This document shows positions 27,123 to 35,899 of a stretch of DNA of 64,000 bases, in pieces; the stretch's first letter is position 1; the number at the start of each line of letters is the position of its first letter. A program made the translations under genes and the position numbers. This DNA is from JADJYF01 sp965278995 (GTDB lineage Bacteria; Pseudomonadota; Gammaproteobacteria; Ga0077536): NCBI GenBank assembly GCA_965278995.1, contig OZ257136.1:1054001-1118000 (forward strand), read 5' to 3'. The notes beneath the pieces are model-generated. The model did no database searches and had not been told where the DNA came from. It worked only from the letters and a program-made list of their open reading frames with translations.

Positions 27123-28409
27123 ATGGCTGACCACCCCTACGGCATCGAGACACTGTGTCTGCACGCCGGTCAAATACCGGACCCGGCGACCGCTGCGCGC
27201 GCGGTGCCGATATACCAGACTTCATCCTACGTATTCGACAGCGCCGATCACGCCGCAAGCCTGTTCAATCTGCAGACTTTCGGCAATATCTATACGCGAC
27301 TCAGCAATCCGACGACCGCTGTGTTCGAAGAACGCATGGCTTCGCTCGAGAACGGTCGCGCCGCGCTGGCAGTCAGTTCGGGCATGGCCGCAACAGCGGT
27401 CGCGCTGCTGACGCTGGTCGAGCAGGGCGACCACATTGTTGCCGCGCGCACACTGTATGGTGGCACGCATACCCTGCTTGATTTCAATTTCAAGCGCCTC
27501 GGCATTCAGGCAACGCTGGTCGATGCCGACGATCCGGAAGCTTTCGCGCGCGCGATCCAGCCGAACACCAAAGTGATCTATGCCGAGACCATCGGTAATC
27601 CGATCATCAACGTGCTTGATATCGAGCGCGTCGCCGATGTGGCGCACGCGCACGATCTCCCGTTGATGCTCGACAACACGTTTCCGACACCTTACTTGTG
27701 CCGTCCATTCGATTGGGGTGCCGATATCGTCGTTCACTCGGCCACAAAATTTCTTGGCGGACACGGCACAACCATCGGCGGAGTGATCGTCGAGTCGGGC
27801 AAGTTTCCCTGGAACAACGGCAAGTTTCCCGGCATGACCGAACCATCCGAGGGTTATCATGGCGTCCGCTTTTACGAGACTTTCGGCGATTTCGGTTACA
27901 CCATGCGCGCTCGACTCGAACAGCTGCGCGTCATGGGGCCGGCGCAGAGCCCGTTCGACAGCTTCCTGCTGCTGCAAGGCATCGAGACGCTGCATGTGCG
28001 CATGGACAGGCATTGTTCGAACGCACTGGCGGTGGCGCGTTTCCTCGAAGCACACCCATTGGTTGCATGGGTACGCTACCCTGGCCTGGAGAACGACCGT
28101 TACCACGCTCTGGCGAAGAAATATACGCCAAAAGGTGCCAGTGCCATCCTGAGTTTCGGCATCAAAGGCGGGCGCGCGGCCGGCGCGCGGTTCATCGAAG
28201 CGGTGCAGTTTCTGAGTCATCTTGCCAACGTAGGCGATGCCAAGACACTGGTCATTCATCCGGGTTCGACCACGCATCGCCAGATGAACGACGAGCAACA
28301 GCTCGCTGCCGGCGTGACGCCCGACATGGTTCGGCTGTCAGTCGGTATCGAAACGCTGGACGACATCCTGTGGGATCTCGATCAGGCCCTGGTCAAATCA
28401 CAGCACTGA
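27123..28409 (+). CDS. metY: O-acetylhomoserine aminocarboxypropyltransferase (sulfhydrylase)
   Basis: This 428-residue PLP enzyme of the Cys/Met metabolism family makes homocysteine (or methionine, from methanethiol) using O-acetylhomoserine. The PLP-binding Lys lies in VHSATKFLGGHG, and the substrate-binding ETIGNP and LDNTFPTPYL stretches match this family, as does YQTSSYVFDSADHAA near the N-terminus. Length is typical (425-430). The gene begins 12 bases after the CoA-binding gene. Methanethiol use would interest in view of mtoX elsewhere in the window, but that link is speculative. Confidence 0.92.
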   Translation: MADHPYGIETLCLHAGQIPDPATAARAVPIYQTSSYVFDSADHAASLFNLQTFGNIYTRLSNPTTAVFEERMASLENGRAALAVSSGMAATAVALLTLVEQGDHIVAARTLYGGTHTLLDFNFKRLGIQATLVDADDPEAFARAIQPNTKVIYAETIGNPIINVLDIERVADVAHAHDLPLMLDNTFPTPYLCRPFDWGADIVVHSATKFLGGHGTTIGGVIVESGKFPWNNGKFPGMTEPSEGYHGVRFYETFGDFGYTMRARLEQLRVMGPAQSPFDSFLLLQGIETLHVRMDRHCSNALAVARFLEAHPLVAWVRYPGLENDRYHALAKKYTPKGASAILSFGIKGGRAAGARFIEAVQFLSHLANVGDAKTLVIHPGSTTHRQMNDEQQLAAGVTPDMVRLSVGIETLDDILWDLDQALVKSQH

Positions 28410-28446
28410 GCCCCGGCGTCGTGGGCCTGCAAGGGAGTGTCTGAAC

Positions 28447-29850
28447 ATGAATGAACTGCTCCAATTGATTCAAGCGGCGCTCGACTCCGGTGATATTCTG
28501 ACCGGTGCCGATGTCGCCAATCGCGCGGCCGGGGTGTGGCGTACCGATACCATCAAGGCACGTGCGATCGTACGGCCGACGTCGACTGCCGAGATTTCAG
28601 CGATCATGAGAATATGTCATGCACATGGCCAGCGCGTGGTTGTGCACGGTGGATTGACCGGGCTCGTACATGCCGCCGACACCGGGCCTGAAGATCTGAT
28701 CATTTCGACCGAAAGACTCAATCGCATCGAGGATCTCGATCAGCTCGGGCGCACCATGACCGTACAAGCGGGTGTCCCGCTGCAGCAGATCCATGAGGCG
28801 GCCGAGGCGGTCGGTCTGATGTTCCCGGTCGATCTGGGCGCACGCGGCTCGTGCCAGATTGGTGGCAATGTCTCGACCAATGCTGGTGGGCTGCGCGTCA
28901 TCCGTTACGGCATGACGCGCGACAATGTGCTCGGACTCGAAGCGGTACTGGCCGATGGCACGGTGGTGTCGTCGCTCAATCACATGCTGAAGAACAATTC
29001 TGGTTACGACCTCAAGCATCTGTTCATCGGCAGCGAAGGGACTCTCGGCATCGTGACACGGCTGGTGCTGCGACTGCGCACGTCGTTGCCGGCGAGACAT
29101 ACGGCACTGGTCGCATTTCCGCAGTTCGATTCGGTCTTGCGGTTTCTCTCTTATCTCGATGGCGCTTTATCCGGCAATCTATCGGCATTTGAAGTGATGT
29201 GGCCGGATTTCTTTCTGTATCAGCGCGCGAAAATCGGCGATGCGGCAGCGCAGATCGGGGCAGAACATCCGTTCTATGCCATTGTCGAGACGCTCGGCGC
29301 CGATCAAGCGCGTGAAGCGGAGACATTCGAGGCGGCACTGACCAGTGCGCATGAACAAGGGTTGTTGAACGATGCAATCATCGCCAAATCGGAGAGCGAA
29401 CGCGCCGCCATCTGGCGCATCCGGGACGAAGTCGAGCACCTGTTCGAACTGGGTGCGATGATCTTTTTCGACGTGAGTCTGCAGACCCGGCCGATGGCTG
29501 ACTACGTGGCCGAAGTCCGCCAGCGCCTCGCGGCCCAGCCATTCGAAGCGCGTTTCTTTTCGTTTGGCCATCTGGGTGACGGCAATCTGCATTTCGGCGT
29601 GGCAGCCGGCACTGAAACGGAGAGTCATCGTCATGCGATCGAAGCAGCGGTCTACGAACCGCTGGCGAAACTGGGTGGTGCGGTCTCTGCAGAACACGGC
29701 ATCGGGCTGGAGAAGAAGCATTGGCTCGGCATTTCGCGAAGCCCTGAAGAACTCGCACTCATGCGTCGACTGAAACAGGCGCTGGACCCATCCGGAATAC
29801 TGAATCCCGGCAAGGTTTTCGATCGTGATGAAACGCGCACCACTGCCTAG
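28447..29850 (+). CDS. FAD-binding oxidoreductase, GlcD/D-2-hydroxyglutarate dehydrogenase type
   Basis: This 467-residue flavoprotein has an N-terminal FAD-binding PCMH domain (RPTSTAEISAIM, HGGLTGLVHAA, GARGSCQIGGNVSTNAGG, LKNNSGYDLKHLFIGSEG) and a C-terminal FAD-linked oxidase domain with FSFGHLGDGNLHF and SAEHGIGLEKKHW, whose His residues bind metal or substrate. It resembles glycolate oxidase subunit D and D-2-hydroxyglutarate dehydrogenase and probably oxidises a D-2-hydroxy acid. AGGGAG lies upstream of the ATG. It follows metY by 37 bases. Confidence 0.9.
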   Translation: MNELLQLIQAALDSGDILTGADVANRAAGVWRTDTIKARAIVRPTSTAEISAIMRICHAHGQRVVVHGGLTGLVHAADTGPEDLIISTERLNRIEDLDQLGRTMTVQAGVPLQQIHEAAEAVGLMFPVDLGARGSCQIGGNVSTNAGGLRVIRYGMTRDNVLGLEAVLADGTVVSSLNHMLKNNSGYDLKHLFIGSEGTLGIVTRLVLRLRTSLPARHTALVAFPQFDSVLRFLSYLDGALSGNLSAFEVMWPDFFLYQRAKIGDAAAQIGAEHPFYAIVETLGADQAREAETFEAALTSAHEQGLLNDAIIAKSESERAAIWRIRDEVEHLFELGAMIFFDVSLQTRPMADYVAEVRQRLAAQPFEARFFSFGHLGDGNLHFGVAAGTETESHRHAIEAAVYEPLAKLGGAVSAEHGIGLEKKHWLGISRSPEELALMRRLKQALDPSGILNPGKVFDRDETRTTA

Positions 29851-29921
29851 CGGGCTGCCCGTCACGCAACACGAGTCGGCGCTACGCACGCCGATCAGGC
29901 TGTTAGAATGTGCCCGAGCAT

Positions 29922-30455
29922 ATGCCGTCTACGAGTAACTCACGCGTGATTGAAACAGTCGCTACCGGCACCGCAGTGCCGTCGCCGTATCTCGGTTATT
30001 CCACCGTCAAGGACAACTGGCTGGACGCCAACGGCCATATGAACGTCGCGCATTACGTGACGGCATTCGATGATGGCTCGTGCCCGATGTTCGATGAGAT
30101 AGGGCTGGGCTGGGGCTATACGCAAGGCGGCGAGTCGTCTGTTTTCATGGTCGGTTCGAGTATCGATTTCCGCCGCGAGCTACTCGCCGGTGACCCGCTC
30201 GAAATGACCACTCGACTGCTCGGCTGCGATCGTCGCCGTATTCATGTCTATCAGGAACTGTTCCATCGCGATCAACGTTATCTCGCAGCCCAGGCGGAAT
30301 TCGTCTTCGTGCATGTCTCCTTGAAAAGTCGTCGCGTAACAAACATCCCCGAGACGGCGCTTGCGCGACTGACTGAAATCGCCAAAGCGCATGCCGAGAT
30401 GCCGCGCCCGGCGTTCATTGGTCGCGCTATCGGCCTGAACTGGAAGCCGGGTTGA
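29922..30455 (+). CDS. Hotdog-fold acyl-CoA thioesterase family protein
   Basis: This 177-residue protein has the 4HBT-like hotdog pattern: DNWLDANGHMNVAHYVTAFDDG, in which Asp/Asn sits at the catalytic position, then GSSIDFRRELLAGDPLEMTT and the long strand run ending EFVFVHVSLKSRR. The ATG at 29922 is used; a GTG at 29910 is in frame and possible. Its stop is 4 bases before the gamma-glutamyltransferase-like gene. Thioester substrate is not predicted. Confidence 0.8.
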   Translation: MPSTSNSRVIETVATGTAVPSPYLGYSTVKDNWLDANGHMNVAHYVTAFDDGSCPMFDEIGLGWGYTQGGESSVFMVGSSIDFRRELLAGDPLEMTTRLLGCDRRRIHVYQELFHRDQRYLAAQAEFVFVHVSLKSRRVTNIPETALARLTEIAKAHAEMPRPAFIGRAIGLNWKPG

Positions 30456-30459
30456 GGCG

Positions 30460-32097
30460 ATGGGTGCCGTAGTCCACGCCGCGCGAGGCATCGTCGCCAC
30501 GAGTCAGGTGCTGGCGAGTGAAGTGGGGCGTGCGCTGCTCGAACAAGGCGGCAGCGCAGTCGATGCCGCGATTGGCGCCAATGCCATGTTGAGCCTGGCC
30601 GAGCCGCATATGTGCGGACCAGGCGGGGACTTGTTCGCGCTGGTGTGGGAGCCCGTCGAGGGCGCGCTGCATGGTTTGAACGCGAGCGGCCGCGCGCCGC
30701 TGGGATTGTCGCTCGAAGCGCTGCGTGAGCGCCTGGGCGGGGCTTCACAGATCCCGGGCCCGGGTGTGCATTCGATTACAACGCCCGGAGCCGTCAGCGG
30801 TTGGGCCGCCCTGCACGAGCGCTTCGGTCGGCTGTCGTTGGCCGAGATTTTTGCACCGGTCATCGCGCATGCTGAACAGGGTGTGCCTGTTGGCCGCCAG
30901 ACCGCACTGTGGTGGAAGCAGGCCGCCAGCGCACATCTGGCTGAAAGCAATATCGCGCATCTGCGCGGCGGTCTGGAGGCGACCTTTATGCCCGGCGGTC
31001 ATTCGCCTGCAGCGGGCGAGCGTTTCTGCAATCCGGGTCTTGCACAGACGTATCGCACGCTGGCTGGCGAAGGATTCGGCAGTTTCTATCACGGCAGTCT
31101 CGCGTCGCGCCTGGTCGACTATCTCGAGCGTTGCGGCTCGGCGCTGCGCGCAATTGATTTCGCGCAGGCGCGTGCCGACTGGGTCACTCCGCTGTCGACT
31201 TCGTATCGAGACCATGAGATTTATGAACTGCCGCCCAACGGTCAGGGACTGTGCGTACTGCAGATGTTGAACATGCTGGAGACCTGCCCGGTGGCGCAAT
31301 GGGGGCGCGACTCGGCCGACTGGTGGCATGCATTCATCGAGGTCAAGAAACTTGCGTTCGAAGATCGCGCGCGCTACTACGCCGACCCGGGCTTTGCCGA
31401 GATCCCGGTCGCGGCGCTCGCGAGCAAGACCTATGCGCGCGCGCGCGCCAGCCTGATCGGCGCCACCGCAAACCAACATCCACGGCATGGCGATCCGACA
31501 CTGGCACGGGGCGATACGACTTACCTGACGGTCGCCGACGAGCACGGCATGATGATCTCGCTCATCCAGAGCGTCTATGCAGGTTTCGGCTCCGGACTGG
31601 TTCCGGATGGACTCGGTTTTCCGCTGCAATGTCGCGGCGCCGGATTTTCGCTGACCAATGACCATCCGAACGTCTACGGGCCGGGAAAACGTCCTTTCCA
31701 TACCATCATCCCGGCATTCGTGCTGAAAGATGGCCAGCCGTACATGAGTCTCGGCGTGATGGGCGCCGATATGCAGCCGCAAGGTCAAGTCCAGGTCCTC
31801 GCCAACATGCTCGATTTCGGCCTCGATGCACAGGTTGCCGGTGATGTGCCGCGAATGCGTCACGACGGCAATAATCATCCGAATTTAACGCGAGAGGCCG
31901 ATGCCGGTGTGATCTGGTACGAGGCTGGGATCGCGGATGCCGTCATCCAGGAACTGCGCAGGCGCGGTCACGACATGCGCGCAGTCGAGCACGCGGTGCT
32001 GCAGTTCATGGGCGGTTATCAGTGCATTCAGCGTGTCGCCGGCGGGTATCTCGGTGCAAGCGAGCCGCGTTTCGACGGGTGCGCGCTGGGGTATTAA
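30460..32097 (+). CDS. Gamma-glutamyltransferase-family N-terminal nucleophile hydrolase
   Basis: This 545-residue protein is made as a proenzyme that cleaves itself before a Thr; the likely site is GDTTYLTVADEHG, after ATANQHPRHGDPTLARG. The large-subunit half starts GIVATSQVLASEVGRALLEQGGSAVDAAIGA, and the downstream half has GSGLVPDGLGF and RPFHTIIPAFV. No signal peptide is seen, unlike periplasmic GGT, so it resembles cytosolic GGT-like enzymes such as HpxW (oxamate amidohydrolase) or cephalosporin acylase. A GAGG site lies upstream. Whether it serves the AtzE/AtzG-type pathway at the start of the window is an open question. Confidence 0.88.
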   Translation: MGAVVHAARGIVATSQVLASEVGRALLEQGGSAVDAAIGANAMLSLAEPHMCGPGGDLFALVWEPVEGALHGLNASGRAPLGLSLEALRERLGGASQIPGPGVHSITTPGAVSGWAALHERFGRLSLAEIFAPVIAHAEQGVPVGRQTALWWKQAASAHLAESNIAHLRGGLEATFMPGGHSPAAGERFCNPGLAQTYRTLAGEGFGSFYHGSLASRLVDYLERCGSALRAIDFAQARADWVTPLSTSYRDHEIYELPPNGQGLCVLQMLNMLETCPVAQWGRDSADWWHAFIEVKKLAFEDRARYYADPGFAEIPVAALASKTYARARASLIGATANQHPRHGDPTLARGDTTYLTVADEHGMMISLIQSVYAGFGSGLVPDGLGFPLQCRGAGFSLTNDHPNVYGPGKRPFHTIIPAFVLKDGQPYMSLGVMGADMQPQGQVQVLANMLDFGLDAQVAGDVPRMRHDGNNHPNLTREADAGVIWYEAGIADAVIQELRRRGHDMRAVEHAVLQFMGGYQCIQRVAGGYLGASEPRFDGCALGY

Positions 32098-32225
32098 CCA
32101 CGAAGCTTCCGTACCCTGCACGACGATTAGCGGGCGGCTCGTCGATGAAAGTCCGGGCGCGGACCTCTGGTCTGGGCGGTTGCTGAGACTCCAGGCGGTA
32201 CAGCCGCGCCCCCGGATCCACTAAG

Positions 32226-33605
32226 ATGGGCGCCCCGCGTCCATCGCAGATGACACACCACTTGGCCAGACCTCGCAAGCAGACCAATCCCCGCATCGGT
32301 TTCGTCAGCCTCGGCTGCCCGAAAGCGCTGGTCGATTCCGAACGGATCCTGACCCAACTCCGTATCGAAGGTTACGAGATTTCGCCGAGCTACGAAGGCG
32401 CCGCACTGGTCGTCGTCAATACCTGCGGTTTCATCGACAGTGCCAAAGCCGAGTCGCTGGAGGCGATCGGCGAAGCGCTGGAAGAGAATGGCAGAGTTAT
32501 CGTCACCGGCTGTCTGGGTGCGCACGAAGCGGATATTCGCGCGGTGCATCCGGCCGTCTTGAGCGTGACCGGGCCGCAGCAGTACGAGGCTGTGCTGGGC
32601 GCTGTACACGCCCACGCGCCCCTCGTACGTGCACACGATCCGCGCATCGATCTGGTCCCACCGCAAGGCATCAAGCTCACGCCGCGGCACTATGCCTATC
32701 TCAAGATTTCTGAAGGGTGCAATCATCATTGCAGTTTCTGCATCATTCCCAGCATGCGCGGACGGCTGGTCAGCCGACCGGTAGGCGACGTGCTCGACGA
32801 AGCCGAGAGACTGGTTGCTGCCGGCGTCAAGGAATTGCTGGTCATCTCGCAGGACACCAGCGCTTATGGCAGCGACCTGCAGTATCGCACCGGCTTCTGG
32901 CAGGGTCGCCCGGTCAAGGCGAGTTTCCAGGGTTTGTGTGAAGCGCTCGCGCGGCTCGGCGTGTGGGTGCGCCTGCATTACGTGTATCCATATCCGCATG
33001 TCGACACGGTCGTGCCGTTGATGAATGAGACGGCATTGCTGCCGTACCTCGATATCCCGTTTCAACATGCCAATCCGCAAGTCCTGAAACGCATGCGGCG
33101 GCCAGCGGCGACCGAGAAGACACTCGAACGCATCGCGGCGTGGCGCGCAGTTCAGCCGGCGTTGACGATACGCAGCACGTTCATCGTCGGTTTTCCCGGT
33201 GAGACCGACGCCGAGTTCGAGGACCTGCTGGCGTTTCTCGGCGAAGCCCGCCTCGATCGCGTTGGCTGTTTTCAGTACTCGGCCGTCGAAGGCGCCGCCG
33301 CCAACGAGCTGGCTGACCCGGTACCGGAAGCACTCAAGGCTGAGCGGTGGGAACACTTCATGCAGACTCAGGCTGTGATCAGCCGAGAACGATTAGCGGC
33401 GAAAATTGGCCAGCGTCTGACCGTGCTTATCGACAGCATCGATGAACATGGCGTCGCTATGGCGCGCAGCACGGCTGATGCGCCCGAGATTGATGGCGTG
33501 GTGCATTGCCACGCCGTCGGCGAGGCCGGGCCCGGTGATTTTATTACGGTCGCCATCACCGCCGCCGACGACTACGACCTCATCGGCGAGCGCCGTCTGC
33601 AATAA
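32226..33605 (+). CDS. rimO: Ribosomal protein uS12 methylthiotransferase
   Basis: This 459-residue radical-SAM enzyme methylthiolates Asp88 of ribosomal protein S12. It has the N-terminal UPF0004 domain (GFVSLGCPKALVDSER, with the auxiliary-cluster Cys), the CxxxCxxC radical-SAM motif (EGCNHHCSFCIIPSMRG), and a C-terminal TRAM domain. The sequence FVSLGCPKALVDSE separates RimO from MiaB. Two in-frame ATGs (32226 and 32250) are possible starts; the second is nearer the family consensus. The dehydrogenase gene follows 25 bases later. Confidence 0.95.
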   Translation: MGAPRPSQMTHHLARPRKQTNPRIGFVSLGCPKALVDSERILTQLRIEGYEISPSYEGAALVVVNTCGFIDSAKAESLEAIGEALEENGRVIVTGCLGAHEADIRAVHPAVLSVTGPQQYEAVLGAVHAHAPLVRAHDPRIDLVPPQGIKLTPRHYAYLKISEGCNHHCSFCIIPSMRGRLVSRPVGDVLDEAERLVAAGVKELLVISQDTSAYGSDLQYRTGFWQGRPVKASFQGLCEALARLGVWVRLHYVYPYPHVDTVVPLMNETALLPYLDIPFQHANPQVLKRMRRPAATEKTLERIAAWRAVQPALTIRSTFIVGFPGETDAEFEDLLAFLGEARLDRVGCFQYSAVEGAAANELADPVPEALKAERWEHFMQTQAVISRERLAAKIGQRLTVLIDSIDEHGVAMARSTADAPEIDGVVHCHAVGEAGPGDFITVAITAADDYDLIGERRLQ

Positions 33606-33630
33606 CTATCTGCCGCGGAGAATGACTGAC

Positions 33631-34512
33631 ATGGCACGCGTCGCTTTTCTCGGCCTCGGTACGATGGGGTATCCGATGGCCGGCCACCTGCTTGCTGCCG
33701 GACATCAGGTCGCGGTCTACAATCGTTCGTCTGCACGTCGCGAGGCGTGGCTGGCGGAGCACGCTGGAACGACTGCGTCGACACCGCGAGAGGCTGCGGC
33801 CAATGCTGAGTTCGTGTTCTGTTGTGTCGGCAACGACGACGACCTCCGTGCCGTTGCCAACGGACCCGACGGCGCTCTGCACGCCATGGCTGCCGGCAGT
33901 GTGTTTGTCGATCACACAACGACCTCGGCCGAAATTGCGCGCGAGCTCGCCGCGTTGGCTGGCGCACGTGGCGTCGCGTTCATCGATGCGCCGGTATCCG
34001 GCGGGCAGGCCGGCGCCGTACGCGGTGCTCTGACCGTGATGTGCGGCGGCGACCTCGCAGCTTTCACGCGAGCGGAGCCGGTGATCGCGGCGTACGCGAG
34101 GGCTTGCGCACGGATGGGCGACAGCGGTGCGGGCCAGTTGACCAAGATGGTCAATCAGGTATGCATTGCCGGCGTACTGCAAGGGTTGGCAGAAGGACTT
34201 CATTTCGGCCAGCGCGCCGGACTCGACATGGCCGCTGTGATCGCCGTCATTGCGCAAGGCGCCGCGCAATCCTGGCAGATGGACAATCGCGCGCAGACCA
34301 TGTGCGAGGGCGCATACGATTTCGGTTTCGCGGTCGACTGGATGCGGAAAGATCTCGGCATCGTTCTCGACGAAGCTGCGCGCAACGGCGCGCTCCTGCC
34401 CTTGACGCAGACAGTCGACGGCTACTATGCCGAACTCCAGTGCGCCGGTCTGAACCGGGCCGATACCTCGAGTCTGATCGAATACCTGCGGGCCCGCAGC
34501 GCTAAATCATAG
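33631..34512 (+). CDS. 3-hydroxyisobutyrate/beta-hydroxyacid dehydrogenase family protein
   Basis: This 293-residue NAD(P)-dependent enzyme has the Rossmann fingerprint FLGLGTMGYPMAGHLLAAG, the DAPVSGGQAGAVRGAL substrate loop, and the catalytic Lys in LTKMVNQVC. GGAG at 33617-33620 favours the ATG at 33631 over 33622. It belongs with 3-hydroxyisobutyrate, tartronate semialdehyde and GlyR-type reductases. The substrate cannot be predicted. It ends 16 bases before the convergent toxin-like gene. Confidence 0.88.
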   Translation: MARVAFLGLGTMGYPMAGHLLAAGHQVAVYNRSSARREAWLAEHAGTTASTPREAAANAEFVFCCVGNDDDLRAVANGPDGALHAMAAGSVFVDHTTTSAEIARELAALAGARGVAFIDAPVSGGQAGAVRGALTVMCGGDLAAFTRAEPVIAAYARACARMGDSGAGQLTKMVNQVCIAGVLQGLAEGLHFGQRAGLDMAAVIAVIAQGAAQSWQMDNRAQTMCEGAYDFGFAVDWMRKDLGIVLDEAARNGALLPLTQTVDGYYAELQCAGLNRADTSSLIEYLRARSAKS

Positions 34513-34528
34513 GACGCTGGTCAAATAA

Positions 34529-35242
34529 TCAACGCAGATCGCGCGCAACTTTCGCCAGAACTTTCAGGCCTGATACCAGCGTTTTTGAATCGGTTATCGC
34601 GAGCGTCTCGGTGCATTGCCGCCGATAGTGGGCGTCCTGCAGCAGCTTGTTGCTCGCGTCGCGCGCAGCGCGGCCGATAGCACTGCCATACGCTTCGGCA
34701 GCGCGCTCAGCGCCGCCCCTGGCGTCGTCTTCCGACCAGGCTGTCAGCATGAAAGCGAGGTCGATCGCATCGCGGCTCAGTACGGCGTTGTCGTTCCATC
34801 TATCGGCATTGGCCAGCCATTTCTCAGCGAAGCAGCTCACCCGGTCGAGAACGAGTACAGGAATAGTGTTGACCACGGTGCCCGAGACCTGAATGCGTGC
34901 TTCGAGAATAATCTCGAATTTTACGGGTTCACCGGCGACGGCGAGCACCGTGCGAATCCCATACTGATCAGCGCGGACATCGCGTAACACGCTGACGTCG
35001 GCGGGTGGTTCCGACAATAAGTCACCAAGTGAACGGCTGGTGATTTCACTACGCAACACTCGATAACCGGCAAGGTCCGAACAGATGAAGTCGATGTCTT
35101 CCGACTCACGGTATTCCGCCAGTTCCAGGGCCAACCGTGTACCACCACCGAAATAGCATCGGGCCCGTGCGAGCACGTCCCGGTCGAGGGCTTCGAGTAC
35201 ACGCCCCACATAACAGTGACGAGGCCGTTGATAGTCAGCCAT
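34529..35242 (-). CDS. AbiEii/AbiGii-type nucleotidyltransferase, probable toxin
   Basis: This 237-residue protein has the AbiEii (DUF1814) nucleotidyltransferase core: CYFGGGTRLALELAEYR, then SEDIDFICSD, giving the GGT...R.S.DIDF pattern with two metal-binding Asp residues. A further LDRVSCFAEKWLANADRW and RDAIDLAFML region fits the family's helical lobe. Family members block growth by transferring nucleotides to RNA, but activity here is only inferred. The ATG at 35242 lies inside the end of the upstream gene (8-base overlap). Its partner is not the usual AbiEi winged-helix antitoxin. It could act in abortive infection or maintenance. Confidence 0.75.
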   Translation of the reverse strand: MADYQRPRHCYVGRVLEALDRDVLARARCYFGGGTRLALELAEYRESEDIDFICSDLAGYRVLRSEITSRSLGDLLSEPPADVSVLRDVRADQYGIRTVLAVAGEPVKFEIILEARIQVSGTVVNTIPVLVLDRVSCFAEKWLANADRWNDNAVLSRDAIDLAFMLTAWSEDDARGGAERAAEAYGSAIGRAARDASNKLLQDAHYRRQCTETLAITDSKTLVSGLKVLAKVARDLR

Positions 35243-35666
35243 GCATAACCCCACCGTTGAAACGGGTGACGAGCGTGTCAATCAGCAAGCGTTCGGACGG
35301 TTCCAGTTTGTCAGGCTCGATAAAGCGCCAATTACGCTCGTACAGGCTCCATGCATCGGCGTGAGAGAGAAACCGGATACGCCGGTTCCAGCAAAGTATC
35401 TTGAGCTGAGGATAGCGCTCGATCTCGACGATGGCCGTCGCCAGTGCGATATCGAGCAAGTCGACGAAGTCGGGTTGCTGAGCGGCGAACGCCAGGCGGC
35501 TAGCCAGGGCAGCCGGCAGCTTGATCCGCACTTCAGTCAGACCGGCCGAACTGTCGCGCGCACGCTGGGCACGCTTGGCGAGTCGCAACTGCTCGCTTCG
35601 CGTCAGCGTACTGTTGCGCGGACGCCCCGCTGCAGCCCGAATTGTCCCGGTTTGCGTGCCTTTCAT
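35235..35666 (-). CDS. Small RHH-like protein, probable antitoxin/regulator
   Basis: This 143-residue protein precedes the nucleotidyltransferase and overlaps it by 8 bases. A basic N-terminus (AAGRPRNSTLTRSEQLRLAKRAQR) is followed by EVRIKLPAALASRLAFAAQ and DFVDLLDIALATAIVE, which has the strand-helix-helix shape of ribbon-helix-helix regulators; the rest (about 60 residues) has no known match. The ATG at 35666 is chosen because the palindrome lies just upstream; one further upstream in-frame ATG (35705) would put the palindrome in the coding sequence. It may be an antitoxin that represses its own promoter. The family is not recognised by name. Confidence 0.55.
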   Translation of the reverse strand: MKGTQTGTIRAAAGRPRNSTLTRSEQLRLAKRAQRARDSSAGLTEVRIKLPAALASRLAFAAQQPDFVDLLDIALATAIVEIERYPQLKILCWNRRIRFLSHADAWSLYERNWRFIEPDKLEPSERLLIDTLVTRFNGGVMHG

Positions 35667-35684
35667 AGGGCTGACGCTAGTCCC

Positions 35685-35708
35685 ATTATGTTGACGTGTC
35701 AACATAAT
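35685..35708. promoter_or_regulatory. Perfect 24-bp palindrome, probable operator
   Basis: ATTATGTTGAC and its exact complement flank a 2-base GT centre, 18 bases before the antitoxin-like ATG. Read on the minus strand it includes TTGACA, a perfect -35 box, so a bound repressor would occlude the promoter. It is an ideal self-regulation site for a toxin-antitoxin operon. Confidence 0.7.
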
Positions 35709-35899
35709 AGGGGCCGGCGGGGAGTCCCGGGCTGGCCCGGTGTCGCGCATCAGATCGGCTGTGCGAGAACCATCTTGGCCGCAGGTGTTGTTGGGCAGAG
35801 CAACCGGCTGGCGTGCGCGAGCCCAGCCTGACGGCAGTTATTGCCCTGTCGGCACGGGTCGGTGACAACGCGGCGCCGTCGGCCGGCCTGGGATGACGC

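Noticed and set aside
30745..31878. A 377-codon open frame on the minus strand within the gamma-glutamyltransferase-like gene
   Set aside because: Antisense to a conserved gene with catalytic motifs; low-complexity His/Arg-rich translation.
32145..32165. A GAAAGTCCGGGC string resembling the start of RNase P RNA
   Set aside because: Only the short string matches; the 128-base gap is too short for the RNA and lacks its other conserved parts.
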